64,000 nt of DNA, from the NCBI GenBank assembly GCA_039810245.1, contig JBDHWQ010000001.1:124001-188000 (forward strand), read 5' to 3'. This stretch comes from CALDSL01 sp039810245. GTDB lineage: Bacteria; Chloroflexota; Anaerolineae; Anaerolineales; Anaerolineaceae. Position 1 is the stretch's first letter; each line of letters starts with the position of its first letter. The notes beneath the pieces were generated by a model. The model had not been told where the DNA came from. It was given only the letters and a program-made list of their open reading frames with translations, and made no database searches. The translations under genes and the position numbers were made by a program. Shown here one piece after another: positions 49,749 through 58,325 of this stretch.

Positions 49749-49810
49749 TTACACTCTCCTGACCCGGGATGCATCGGTATTCTAACCTCGTATTGTAGCA
49801 TGCAGGCGGG

Positions 49811-51169
49811 CTAACTGCCAGCGTAGCTGTTCATCTTGTCGTGAATGGCCTGCTGGAAGCGCTCGCGCACGCCTTCGAAGGCAATACGCTGCATAATCGG
49901 GTCAAAAAAGCCTTCAACGATCAAACGTTCTGCTTCAATGCGCGGCACGCCGCGCGCCATCAGGTAAAACACCTGGTCTTGATCAATACGGCCGACCGTA
50001 GCGCCGTGCGTGCAGCGCACATCATCGGCCAGGATTTCCAGGCCGGGGATCGAGTCGGCGCGCGCCTTGCGGCTGAGCACCAAATTGCGGTTGGCCTGGT
50101 AGCCATCAGTTTTCTGCGCGCCGGGGGCCACGTAGATCATACCCTGCCACACCGAGCGGCTGGTATCCAACAGCGCCCCCTTGAACAGCAGGTCGCTGGT
50201 GGTATGCTGCGCCAGGTGGTTCTGCTGTGTGTCGTGATCGAGGTGCTGGTCGTGGTCTGTAAAGTAAAAGCCCGACATGCGCCCCACGCTGCCCTCGCCC
50301 ACCAGATTGAGCTCGGTAAAGTTCTTGGTGAGATGGCTGCCGACCGCGCCAAAGATCCAATCCAGGTTACCATTGCGGTCCACTTTGGCGCGCTCGTGGC
50401 TGATGTTCCACACGTGCTCGCCCCATGACTGCAATTCGACAAACTGCAGGCGCGCTTCCGGACCAACATAAATTTCGACGATGCCGGAATGCAGCACCGG
50501 GGCGGTCTCTTCGGTCGAGGCCGATTCGTGTACGTAGGTGGCCGATGCGCCTTCTTCCAGGTAAACCATCAGGTGTGATATGTAAGCCAGGCCGGTTCCG
50601 GGGCCCCACAGAATGCTCTGCAGCGGCTGCGCCACCTGCACGCCACGCGGCACGTATAGCAGCACGCCGTTCTGCGCCAGCGCACCGGTCAGCGCGGCAA
50701 ACTTGCCCTCATCCACGTTGATAACCTGGCCGAGGACTTTCTGCAGCACGTCTGGATGCTGGGTTTCCGCGGTTCGCAGATCGGTGAAGATCACGCCCTG
50801 GGACTGCAGCGCTGGGTTCAGCTCGATCTGCGCGCCGCCCGGCACCAGTACCACCTGGCCACCATGGGCATCACCGGTGAGCGGTTGGAGCAGCGCCGGG
50901 TTGACGGCAGGCAGGTCCAGGTAAGCATCCGCGCCCGGCAGGCGGTAGAGGTCGGGGCGCAGGTTCTTCAAATCGGTGCGTCGCCAGGCTTCATCCTGCA
51001 CGGTAGGCAGGGGTGTACCCTGGAAAAGCTCCCAGGCGCGGCGGCGATAGGCAGCCAGCCAGGGAGCATTTTCCGGCAAGCGCAGCATGTCAGCGGTAAA
51101 GTTGAATTCTTTAGCTTGCGTGCTCTCGCCACGTCGCGCGCGAGAGACAATGTGCGGCGTTTCGTTCAT
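49811..51169 (-). CDS. sufD: Fe-S assembly protein SufD
   Basis: Subunit of the SufBCD scaffold. The 452-residue beta-helix protein has the typical 'WRRTDLKNLRP' start region, 'GVLLYVPRGVQVAQPLQSI', 'GAQKTDGYQANRNLVLSRKARADSIPGLEILADDVRCTHGATVG' (family hallmark, read in parts) and 'FYLMARGVPRIEAERLIVEGFFDPIMQRI'. The conserved His in 'RCTHGAT' is present. Located 17 bp after sufB. Confidence 0.95.
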   Translation of the reverse strand: MNETPHIVSRARRGESTQAKEFNFTADMLRLPENAPWLAAYRRRAWELFQGTPLPTVQDEAWRRTDLKNLRPDLYRLPGADAYLDLPAVNPALLQPLTGDAHGGQVVLVPGGAQIELNPALQSQGVIFTDLRTAETQHPDVLQKVLGQVINVDEGKFAALTGALAQNGVLLYVPRGVQVAQPLQSILWGPGTGLAYISHLMVYLEEGASATYVHESASTEETAPVLHSGIVEIYVGPEARLQFVELQSWGEHVWNISHERAKVDRNGNLDWIFGAVGSHLTKNFTELNLVGEGSVGRMSGFYFTDHDQHLDHDTQQNHLAQHTTSDLLFKGALLDTSRSVWQGMIYVAPGAQKTDGYQANRNLVLSRKARADSIPGLEILADDVRCTHGATVGRIDQDQVFYLMARGVPRIEAERLIVEGFFDPIMQRIAFEGVRERFQQAIHDKMNSYAGS

Positions 51170-51186
51170 TCTATCTGAGCCTTCCC

Positions 51187-52599
51187 TTACCCGATCGAGC
51201 CTTCCATCTGCAGTTGGATCAGGCGGTTCATTTCCACCGCGTATTCCATCGGCAGTTCTTTCACCAGCGGCTCAATAAAGCCGGATACCACCATGGTGGT
51301 AGCTTCTTCTTCCGACAGGCCGCGGCTCATCAGGTAGAAGAGCTGTTCTTCGCCCACCTTCGATACGGAAGCCTCGTGCCCGATGTTGACATCTTCTTCA
51401 TCGATCTCAATGTACGGGTAGGTATCGGAGCGCGACTGCGGGTCGAGCAGCAGCGCATCGCACACTACGTTGGACTTAGCATTCTCTGCGCCCTTGTAGA
51501 CCTTGAGCAGGCCGCGGTACGAAGCACGCCCGCCACCTTTGCTGATCGACTTGGACGTGATTTTGCTGCTGGTATTGGGGGCAAAGTGAACCACCTTGCC
51601 GCCCGCGTCCTGGTGCTGGCCGGGGCCGGCAAACGCCATCGAGAGAATCTCGCCGCGCGCGCCTTCGCCCACCAGGTAGCAGGACGGGTACTTCATCGTA
51701 ACCTTCGAGCCCAGGTTCGAGTCGACCCATTCCATGGTGCCGTGCTCGTGCACAATGGCGCGCTGGGTGACCAGGTTATACACGTTGGTCGACCAGTTCT
51801 GGATAGTGGTGTAACGCACGCGTGCGCCTTTCTTCACCACAATCTCGATCACGCCCGAATGGAATGAATCGGTGGTGTACGAGGGGGCCGTGCAGCCTTC
51901 CACATAATGCACCTGCGCGCCTTCGTCGGCAATGATCAACGAGCGCTCGAACTGGCCGATGTTGGCCACATTCAGGCGGAAGTAAGCCTGCAGCGGCAGA
52001 TCGACTTTAATGCCCTTGGGCACGTAGACGAACGAGCCGCCCGACCACACCGCGCTGTTGAGCGCGGCAAACTTGTTATCTTCGATCGGGATAACCGTAC
52101 CGAAGTACTCTTTAAAAAGCTCCGGGTATTGGCGCAGGCCGTCTTCGATGGAGAGGAAGATCACACCCTGTTTTTCCAGATGTTCCTGGATGGAGTGATA
52201 CACCATCTCCGATTCGTACTGCGCGCCAACGCCGGCCAGGAACTTGCGCTCGGCCTCGGGAATGCCCAGGCGGTCGAAAGTCTTCTTGATCGTGTCGGGC
52301 ACATCGTCCCACGTCTTGCCAGACATATCGGAAGGGCGTACGTAATAGTAGATATCGTCCAGGTTGAGGCCGGAGAGGTCCGCGCCCCACTTGGGCATCG
52401 GCCGCTGGCGGAAATGCGCCAGGCCCTTCAGGCGGAAATCCAGCATCCACTGCGGCTCGCCCTTCAGGGCCGAAATCTGGCGCACCACTTCTTCGTCCAG
52501 ACCTTTACGTGTCTTGAATACCGACACATCCGGGTCGGAGAACCCGTACTGGTAGTCGGCAATGTTATCGAGGAAATTCACCTGTTCGTCTTTACCCAT
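51187..52599 (-). CDS. sufB: Fe-S assembly scaffold protein SufB
   Basis: Main scaffold of SufBCD, on which clusters are built. I start at the ATG at 52599 ('MGKDEQVNFLDNIADYQYGF'), giving 470 residues, the usual length; the open frame continues upstream into sufC in an unlikely composition. Conserved parts include 'YESEMVYHSIQEHLEKQGVIF', 'VEGCTAPSYTTDSFHSGVIEIVV', 'SNLGSKVTMKYPSCYLVGEGARGE' and 'DEEDVNIGHEASVSKVGEEQLFYLMSRGL' (read in parts). AAAGG lies ahead of the ATG. Confidence 0.96.
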   Translation of the reverse strand: MGKDEQVNFLDNIADYQYGFSDPDVSVFKTRKGLDEEVVRQISALKGEPQWMLDFRLKGLAHFRQRPMPKWGADLSGLNLDDIYYYVRPSDMSGKTWDDVPDTIKKTFDRLGIPEAERKFLAGVGAQYESEMVYHSIQEHLEKQGVIFLSIEDGLRQYPELFKEYFGTVIPIEDNKFAALNSAVWSGGSFVYVPKGIKVDLPLQAYFRLNVANIGQFERSLIIADEGAQVHYVEGCTAPSYTTDSFHSGVIEIVVKKGARVRYTTIQNWSTNVYNLVTQRAIVHEHGTMEWVDSNLGSKVTMKYPSCYLVGEGARGEILSMAFAGPGQHQDAGGKVVHFAPNTSSKITSKSISKGGGRASYRGLLKVYKGAENAKSNVVCDALLLDPQSRSDTYPYIEIDEEDVNIGHEASVSKVGEEQLFYLMSRGLSEEEATTMVVSGFIEPLVKELPMEYAVEMNRLIQLQMEGSIG

Positions 52600-52615
52600 A
52601 AGAAACCTTTGCCTT

Positions 52616-53389
52616 TCAGGCGACTTCGCCTTCGAGCTTTTCGCGCACCCACTCGTAGCCGTGCTCTTCGAGGTGCAGGGCCAGGTCGGCGCCGCCCGAT
52701 TCAACAATGCGGCCATCCATCATCACATGCACTACGTCTGGCTTGATGTAATTAAGGATGCGCTGGTAATGTGTGATCACCAGAACGCCCAGTTCCTGCC
52801 CCCGCAGCGCATTTACGCCCTCGGAAACCACGCGCAGCGCGTCGATATCCAAGCCGGAGTCAGTTTCATCCAGCACAGCAATTTCTGGGCGCAGCATGGC
52901 CATCTGCAAAATTTCCGCGCGCTTCTTTTCGCCGCCCGAAAAACCCTCGTTCAGGTAACGGCCGGCAAAGGCGTTATCCATGCGCAGCAAATCCATGCGT
53001 TCCTTCATCATCTTGCGGAACTCGGGGATGGCAATGCCCTTATCTGCCGGGTTGGCCGCACGGCGGCGCGCATTGATCGCTGTACGCAGGAAGTTCGCCA
53101 CGGTCACACCCGGAATGGCAACCGGGTATTGAAAGGCCAGAAACAGTCCCAGGCGTGAGCGCTCATCCGGTTCCAGTTCCAGGATATTCTGGTCCTTAAA
53201 GAAGACCTCGCCCTCGGTGACTTCGTAGTTGGGATGCCCCATTAATGTGTATGCCAGGGTAGACTTTCCTGTACCATTGGGTCCCATAATGGCATGAACT
53301 TCGCCCTGCGGGATCACCAGATTCAGGCCCTTTAGAATTTCTTTACCTTCAATACTCACGTGAAGATTGCGGATATCAAGCTGCGACAT
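52616..53389 (-). CDS. sufC: Fe-S assembly ATPase SufC
   Basis: ABC-type ATPase that drives SufBCD. The 257-residue protein has Walker A GPNGTGKST (36-44), the signature FSGGEKKR (150-157) and Walker B 'IAVLDETDSGLD' (170-181), with Asp rather than the usual Glu-Pro pattern of transporter ATPases following SufC style. AAGGAG precedes the ATG. First gene of the suf operon, about 100 bp from a consensus promoter. Confidence 0.97.
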   Translation of the reverse strand: MSQLDIRNLHVSIEGKEILKGLNLVIPQGEVHAIMGPNGTGKSTLAYTLMGHPNYEVTEGEVFFKDQNILELEPDERSRLGLFLAFQYPVAIPGVTVANFLRTAINARRRAANPADKGIAIPEFRKMMKERMDLLRMDNAFAGRYLNEGFSGGEKKRAEILQMAMLRPEIAVLDETDSGLDIDALRVVSEGVNALRGQELGVLVITHYQRILNYIKPDVVHVMMDGRIVESGGADLALHLEEHGYEWVREKLEGEVA

Positions 53390-53492
53390 AAAAGCGGGAC
53401 TCCTTTTTCGTTCTGACCTCTGCCCCCGGGATCTGAACCCGAAAAGCAGTCTTTTCGTATCGGAATAATCGGGTCTTAATCAATCATGAGCG

Positions 53493-53521
53493 ATTATAGC
53501 ACAGACAACAAGATAGGTCAA
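53493..53521 (-). promoter_or_regulatory. Promoter of the suf operon (minus strand)
   Basis: On the minus strand, TTGACC (53521-53516) and TATAAT (53498-53493) are separated by exactly 17 bp, giving a leader of about 95 nt before sufC. Confidence 0.8.
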
Positions 53522-53530
53522 TATTTAATA

Positions 53531-53545
53531 TAAAATTCTATTTTA
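53531..53545. promoter_or_regulatory. AT-rich palindrome between divergent suf promoters (candidate SufR operator)
   Basis: TAAAAT (53531-53536), TCT, ATTTTA (53540-53545) is a perfect 15-bp palindrome placed between the -35 box of the suf operon and the -35 box of the sufR-like gene. A regulator bound here would contact both promoters. Confidence 0.6.
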
Positions 53546-53575
53546 TTGACAAATTCCCTACAGATATGCTATACT
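53546..53575 (+). promoter_or_regulatory. Promoter of the sufR-like gene
   Basis: Perfect TTGACA (53546-53551) and TATACT (53570-53575), spacing 18 bp. Confidence 0.75.
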
Positions 53576-53648
53576 AACCAAGAAGAAAGCCATCTGTACA
53601 TAGATTTCAGCTTACCTGTAGGATTACCCTGAAGGAAATCAACACGAG

Positions 53649-54296
53649 ATGAAAAGCACGCGCGAGCGAATACTCCAAACCCTGTTGAGTCACCCGCGCT
53701 CAACGATCCTCGATCTGGCGGAGGCGGTAAATATTAACGCGATATCCGTGCGCCATCACCTCACCAGCCTGCAGGCTGAAAGCCTGGTAGCGGCGGAGGA
53801 AGAGCGCCATGGTGTTGGGCGGCCGCGCCTGGTATATTTTCTAACCGAGAAGGGCCTGGAGCGGTTCCCGAGCAATTATTTCCGGCTGACCAACCGCCTG
53901 CTCGACCAGCTCAAGGAAAACCTGCCCGCCCCCGTGGTAGCCAACCTGTTTACGCAGATGGCGGAAGGCCTGGCTTCCGGCTATGCGCAGCAGGTCGAGA
54001 ATCTACCCATGGAAGAAAAACTCGACCTGGTGAAGACTTTGCTGGCAGCCGAAGGCTTCTCGGTGGAGTGGGAAAAACAGGGCGACGCTTACGCCATCCA
54101 CGAAATCACCTGCCCCTATTATCATGTCGGCCAGAGCCACCCGGAAGTCTGCACCGTGGATCAAACCATCATCTCCAAAGTGCTTGCGATCCCGGTTGAG
54201 AAGATCCGCTGCATTTTACAAGGCGACATGCACTGCACCTACCTGATTAACCGCGTGCAAGACGCGGAAGTACAAACGGAGAGTAACCCGCTATGA
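53649..54296 (+). CDS. sufR: SufR-like Fe-S-sensing transcriptional regulator
   Basis: Probable repressor of the divergent suf operon that senses Fe-S supply. The 215-residue protein starts with a winged helix-turn-helix ('RILQTLLSHPRSTILDLAEAVNINAISVRHHLTSLQAESLV') and has four C-terminal cysteines (155, 168, 188, 196) with C-x12-C spacing first, as in SufR proteins that hold a 4Fe-4S (or 2Fe-2S) cluster. Position opposite sufC with a palindrome between the promoters supports the role. It overlaps the next gene by four bases. Confidence 0.88.
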   Translation: MKSTRERILQTLLSHPRSTILDLAEAVNINAISVRHHLTSLQAESLVAAEEERHGVGRPRLVYFLTEKGLERFPSNYFRLTNRLLDQLKENLPAPVVANLFTQMAEGLASGYAQQVENLPMEEKLDLVKTLLAAEGFSVEWEKQGDAYAIHEITCPYYHVGQSHPEVCTVDQTIISKVLAIPVEKIRCILQGDMHCTYLINRVQDAEVQTESNPL

Positions 54297-54643
54297 TGAA
54301 CGCTACTCCTGGAACCAACCGGCCCCCTTGGGAAGCCGAATCGACCCACCCTGAGCAGGCAGAAGTCCTCAAGCAGGCGCTGGCCGAGGTGATTGACCCG
54401 GAAATTGGCCTCAACATCATCCAGCTCGGGCTGGTGCGCGATGTGAAAATCGCGGATGAAGATGCGGTAGTGCGCATGATCCTGACCACGCCCTTCTGCC
54501 CGTATGGCCCGGCTATGCTGGAAGCCACGCGCTCCAAAGCCGAGTCGGCATTGGGCAAGCCCACTTCCATTGATCTGGGCATGGAAATGTGGGACTTTTC
54601 GATGATGGAAGAAGGCCTGGGTGGCGACTGGGGACTGTACTAA
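54293..54643 (+). CDS. SufT/MIP18-family metal-sulfur cluster assembly factor
   Basis: Member of the DUF59/MIP18 family that helps Fe-S carrier or target maturation. The 116-residue protein has 'LKQALAEVIDPEIGLNIIQLGLVRDVKI' and 'MILTTPFCPYGPAMLEATRSKAE', the conserved DPE and the single reactive Cys in 'TPFCP'. Translationally coupled to sufR (ATGATGA overlap), so the regulator and this factor form one unit apart from the main suf operon. A second ATG three bases later is an equal start. Confidence 0.9.
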   Translation: MMNATPGTNRPPWEAESTHPEQAEVLKQALAEVIDPEIGLNIIQLGLVRDVKIADEDAVVRMILTTPFCPYGPAMLEATRSKAESALGKPTSIDLGMEMWDFSMMEEGLGGDWGLY

Positions 54644-54679
54644 AGAAAAGCCAGAAGTATCAAAGACCTGTCACAAAAA

Positions 54680-54706
54680 GGGTGGACTTTTGTCCATCCT
54701 TTTTTT
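54680..54706 (+). terminator. Intrinsic terminator of the sufR-sufT unit
   Basis: Eight-bp stem GGGTGGAC / GTCCATCC (54680-54687 with 54692-54699, one G-U) around TTTT, followed by seven T residues. Confidence 0.93.
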
Positions 54707-54726
54707 GTTTATGCAACCCCTGGATA

Positions 54727-54755
54727 TTGACTTTTGCTGACAAAATCCTTATCAT
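54727..54755 (+). promoter_or_regulatory. Promoter of the riboswitch-protease transcript
   Basis: TTGACT (54727-54732) and TATCAT (54750-54755) with 17-bp spacing, just after the previous terminator. A small CCGGC-TAT-GCCGG hairpin followed by TAAGTTTTTTT (54785-54808) lies in the early leader and might be a weak pause or terminator. Confidence 0.65.
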
Positions 54756-54857
54756 GAATAGAGATGGGGGGTGCGCATTCTACCCCGGCTATGCCGGTAA
54801 GTTTTTTTCTATCGCATCCACGCTCTACCAAAACTCATAAAAAAAGACATCTGAATA

Positions 54858-54945
54858 TTGGCCTGCCCGATAAGAGCAAACCCACCGCGAGATGGGGACG
54901 CAAAGCTATGGGTCTGCGCACGCAGATCGCCAGGCTGCCGGAGTC
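54858..54945 (+). ncRNA. GEMM-I-type cyclic-dinucleotide riboswitch aptamer
   Basis: The leader carries GCAAACC (54876-54882), a stem capped by GCGA, then GGGACGCAAAGC (54894-54905), a second 8-bp stem (GGTCTGCG 54911-54918 with CGCAGATC 54921-54928) and CGCCAGGCTGCCG (54928-54940). This order of conserved blocks is that of the GEMM class (cyclic di-GMP-I). The base before GCAAACC, which I align to ligand-contacting position 20 from memory, is A (54875) instead of the G of standard c-di-GMP receptors; A at this site is known from cGAMP-binding or relaxed members. The 5' strand TTGGC (54858-54862) can pair with GCCGG (54937-54941) to close P1. Confidence 0.9.
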
Positions 54946-54964
54946 ATCGACTTCGGCTTTTTTT
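54938..54964 (+). terminator. Riboswitch expression platform: intrinsic terminator
   Basis: CCGGAGTC (54938-54945) pairs with GACTTCGG (54949-54956, one G-U) around ATC, followed by CTTTTTTT. Its 5' arm uses the same bases as the 3' strand of aptamer P1, so the two folds exclude each other: ligand binding should free the terminator's partner and allow read-through, an ON switch by geometry. Confidence 0.88.
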
Positions 54965-55137
54965 ATTTTCCAGGGTTTGCTCAGAAAAGGACGGCTGTAA
55001 CGAAACAAAAACAGTCGTTAACCGGAGTTGTGAGGGCCTGAAGGGAGGGTATATCGATCAAAGCCAATTGTTACGCACAACTTCCACCAGCACGAGTCCG
55101 CATTAACCCATATTTATGAAGTTTCGGAGGAGGTTCT

Positions 55138-58100
55138 ATGTTGCGCAAAGTCTTGAATGGATTGGTAGTCCTGGCCATGCTTCTGGCGTTCCCGCAGCTT
55201 GCATTTGCACAGGATGGCACCGTTCCAGTGGTACCCACCGATGATGTCAGCGAATGGCTGATCCCGGAAGGAACTGTCGTCGAAGCGGAAGTGGCGCCTG
55301 CACTGGCCGCGGCGTCCGGCGACGTTGAGATCGTCGTGAAGCTGGCCGATGACCCGGTGGTTGTGGCAGCGCTCAAGAAGACCTCGAGTGGCAAAAACAT
55401 GACCGGCGCCGGTCAGACCAATTACAAGGCTGCCCTCGGCGCGCGCCAGAGCAACCTGATGGCCAAAATCGCGGGCTTGGGCGGCAAGGAAATCGGCCGC
55501 ACCAGCGTTGCGCTGAATGCCGTCATGGTGCGCATTCCTGCCGATCAGATCGTGGCTGTTTCCAAGCTGCCCGGCGTCAAGTCGGTGCGCCCGGTGATCA
55601 ATTACCAGGTAGACCTGCTCGAAACCGTACCCTATATCGGCGCAACTGCTGTGCAGCAGGCCGGTTATGATGGCACAGGCATCCGCGTGGCAGTGCTCGA
55701 CTCTGGTATTGACTATACCCACTATAACCTGGGTGGCTCGGGCAATGTAGCTGATTTCGAAGCCAACGACCCGACCGTGATCGAGCCCGGAACCTTCCCC
55801 ACCTGGAAGGTTGTCGGCGGGTACGACTTCGTCGGTGAAGACTGGCCGACCTACGGCGATCGCACCGAAGACCCCGACCCGATTGACATGGGCCCCGGCT
55901 CCGGCCACGGCACGCACGTAGCGGACATCATCGGCGGCAAGAGCCTGGATGGCAAGCACGTGGGCGTAGCCCCAGGCGCTTCGCTCTACGCGGTGAAGGT
56001 CTGCTCCTCGGTTTCCACTTCCTGCAACGGCGTGTCGCTGCTGCTTGGCATGGACTTCGCCCTCGACCCGAACGGTGATGGCAGCATCGCCGATCACGTG
56101 GACGTGGTCAACATGTCGCTGGGCAGCAACTACGGCCAGAAGGAAGATGACCTCAGCGAAGCCAGCGCCAACGCGGTAAAGCTGGGCGTCGTGGTCGTCA
56201 CCTCGGCCGGTAACGGCTCCAACAAGCCATACGTGGTTGGCTCGCCTTCCACCACCCCCGAAGTGATCAGCGTTGCCCAGACGGAAGTTCCGGGCGCTGT
56301 GGCGGTCCCGCTGGTTATCAACTCGCCGGCCAACATCGCCGGTGTGTATGGCAATACAGCCACCGTTGAGTGGGCCCCCATCACCACCGGCTTCACCGGT
56401 GACGTGGTGTACGTCGGCCGCGCCTGCCCCGGCGATACCCTGCTGGCCGACCCGACCGGTAAGGTCGCCCTGGTCGATCGCGGTACCTGCTCCATCTCGC
56501 TGAAGGTCGACGTGGCCGGTAAGGCCGGCGCGATCGGCATGCTGCTCGGCCTCATCGCCCCAGGCGATGCCGTGAGCTTCAGCTATGGCGGCGGCGATGT
56601 GATGATCCAGACCCTGGTCATCACCCAGGCCTACTCCAACTTGATCAAGGCCAACCTGGCGGCCCCGGTGAATGTCACCGTCAGCCCCGAACAGGGCATC
56701 CCGCTGGTGGGCAGCATGGCCGCTACCTCGTCGCGCGGCCCGAGCATCAGTTACCAGGCAATCAAGCCTGACATTGGTGCTCCTGGCGCTTCGGTCTCAG
56801 CCCTCAACGGCACTGGCACCGGCGAAGCCGCCTTCGGCGGCACCTCGGGTGCGGCTCCTATGGTCTCCGGCTCGGTAGCGCTGCTGCTCGATGCCCGGCC
56901 CAAGCTGCTGCCCGCGGAAGTCAAAGCCCTGCTGATGAACACCGCTGAGACGGAAATCTACACCAACCCTGCGCTGTACCCCGGCCTGCTGGCTCCCATC
57001 ACCCGCATCGGTGCTGGCGAAGTGCGCGTTGACCGCGCTGTAGCCGCGATGACGATTGCCGCCGATAAGAAGACCAACATCCCGAGCCTCTCGTTTGGCT
57101 TCCAGCCAGTGATTGGCACGCAGGTCTTCACCAAGACGGTCAACGTCTTCAACTACATGAGCAAGACCCGCACATACAAGATCGAAACGGAATACCGGTT
57201 TGAGAACGACATGACTGGCGCCGTAAAGATCTCCGCTCCCAAGACCATCACTGTCCCGGGTAAGAGCCTGCGTACCTTCACCGTGACCCTCAAGGTCGAT
57301 GCGAAGAAACTGCCCGACTACACCCTGGATGGCGGCCGGAATGGCGGTAATGGTATGCTGCTGGATGATCCTGAGTTCGACGGCTATGTCTTCCTCAGCG
57401 ACAAGTACGACAGCATCCATGTGCCGTGGCAAATCCTGCCGCAGAAGTCAGCCAATGTGGTGGTTCTGCCCACCAAGCTGACCCTGGGCGGTAAGGAACG
57501 CAGCGTGAAACTGGTGAACGTCCTCGGCGCAACCGACGGCGTGGCGGAAATCTTCTCCTGGACTGGCTCCAGCACCCGCATCCCCGCGGAAGAGCTGCCC
57601 GGTCCCGGCGATAACTTCGCCATTGTCGACCTGCGCTCGGTGGGCGTCCGCCCGGTGGACTTTGGTGATGGTGATTACGGCATGCAGTTTGCCCTCACCA
57701 CCTTCGGCCAGCGCGCGTTCCCCGGCTATCCCGCGGAGTTTGATATCTACATCGATGTGAACCGCGATGGCACGGATGACTTCGTGGTCTACAACGCGGA
57801 AAATGGCGGCTTCGGCGTCACTGGCCAGAACCTGGTCTATGTGGTCAACCTCGCCACTGGCACTGGCGGCGCGTACTTCTACCTGGATGCCAACTTCAAC
57901 TCCAGCAACGCCATCTTCACCGTGCCGCTGGACGTGATGGGCATGACCCTGGACACCCAATTCGACTTCTCGGTGTACGCCTATGACAACTACTTCACCG
58001 GCACCCTCACCGACTCGATCGTAGGTATGACCCACACCCTCGGTACACCGCGCTTCAATACCGACGTTGCCGATGTGGTTGTCGCCCCCAACGACTACGA

Positions 58101-58236
58101 GACCGTCAAGGTCTCGCCGGTTCCGGGTGGTAATGTGGCTTCCCCGAGCGATCTGGGCATCCTGTTCATGTTCCGCAACGCCTACCTGCAGGGGAACTTC
58201 TCCCTGGAATCGTTCGAGCTGCCCGTCAAGCCGTAA
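55138..58236 (+). CDS. Secreted subtilisin-like (S8) serine protease, 1032 aa
   Basis: Extracellular protease. A signal peptide (about 1-25, ending AFAQ) is followed by an I9-like propeptide region ('VALNAVMVRIPADQIVAVSKLPGVKSVRP'), then the S8 domain with Asp188 ('VLDSGIDYTH'), His near 257 ('GSGHGTHVADIIGG') and Ser near 570 ('GTSGAAPMVSG'). A PA-like domain is inserted (about 385-530; 'GKVALVDRGTCSISLKV'). The C-terminal 380 residues are beta-rich, with FN3/Big-like segments and no LPXTG or membrane anchor. AGGAGG precedes the ATG. The riboswitch and terminator ahead of it place secretion under cyclic-dinucleotide control. A further 170 nt of leader between terminator and ATG shows nothing known. 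Confidence 0.94.
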   Translation: MLRKVLNGLVVLAMLLAFPQLAFAQDGTVPVVPTDDVSEWLIPEGTVVEAEVAPALAAASGDVEIVVKLADDPVVVAALKKTSSGKNMTGAGQTNYKAALGARQSNLMAKIAGLGGKEIGRTSVALNAVMVRIPADQIVAVSKLPGVKSVRPVINYQVDLLETVPYIGATAVQQAGYDGTGIRVAVLDSGIDYTHYNLGGSGNVADFEANDPTVIEPGTFPTWKVVGGYDFVGEDWPTYGDRTEDPDPIDMGPGSGHGTHVADIIGGKSLDGKHVGVAPGASLYAVKVCSSVSTSCNGVSLLLGMDFALDPNGDGSIADHVDVVNMSLGSNYGQKEDDLSEASANAVKLGVVVVTSAGNGSNKPYVVGSPSTTPEVISVAQTEVPGAVAVPLVINSPANIAGVYGNTATVEWAPITTGFTGDVVYVGRACPGDTLLADPTGKVALVDRGTCSISLKVDVAGKAGAIGMLLGLIAPGDAVSFSYGGGDVMIQTLVITQAYSNLIKANLAAPVNVTVSPEQGIPLVGSMAATSSRGPSISYQAIKPDIGAPGASVSALNGTGTGEAAFGGTSGAAPMVSGSVALLLDARPKLLPAEVKALLMNTAETEIYTNPALYPGLLAPITRIGAGEVRVDRAVAAMTIAADKKTNIPSLSFGFQPVIGTQVFTKTVNVFNYMSKTRTYKIETEYRFENDMTGAVKISAPKTITVPGKSLRTFTVTLKVDAKKLPDYTLDGGRNGGNGMLLDDPEFDGYVFLSDKYDSIHVPWQILPQKSANVVVLPTKLTLGGKERSVKLVNVLGATDGVAEIFSWTGSSTRIPAEELPGPGDNFAIVDLRSVGVRPVDFGDGDYGMQFALTTFGQRAFPGYPAEFDIYIDVNRDGTDDFVVYNAENGGFGVTGQNLVYVVNLATGTGGAYFYLDANFNSSNAIFTVPLDVMGMTLDTQFDFSVYAYDNYFTGTLTDSIVGMTHTLGTPRFNTDVADVVVAPNDYETVKVSPVPGGNVASPSDLGILFMFRNAYLQGNFSLESFELPVKP

Positions 58237-58274
58237 CACTGGCGCGACGTCCGGCTCACCGGACGAGAAATACA

Positions 58275-58307
58275 TACCCCCTGGGCTCGCCCAGGGGGTA
58301 TTGTTTC
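58275..58307. terminator. Terminator between the S8 protease and SCP2 genes
   Basis: Perfect 12-bp stem TACCCCCTGGGC / GCCCAGGGGGTA (58275-58286 with 58289-58300), loop TC, followed by TTGTTTC. The two genes converge here. Confidence 0.85.
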
Positions 58308-58325
58308 ATCCGAACATGGTAGTGG

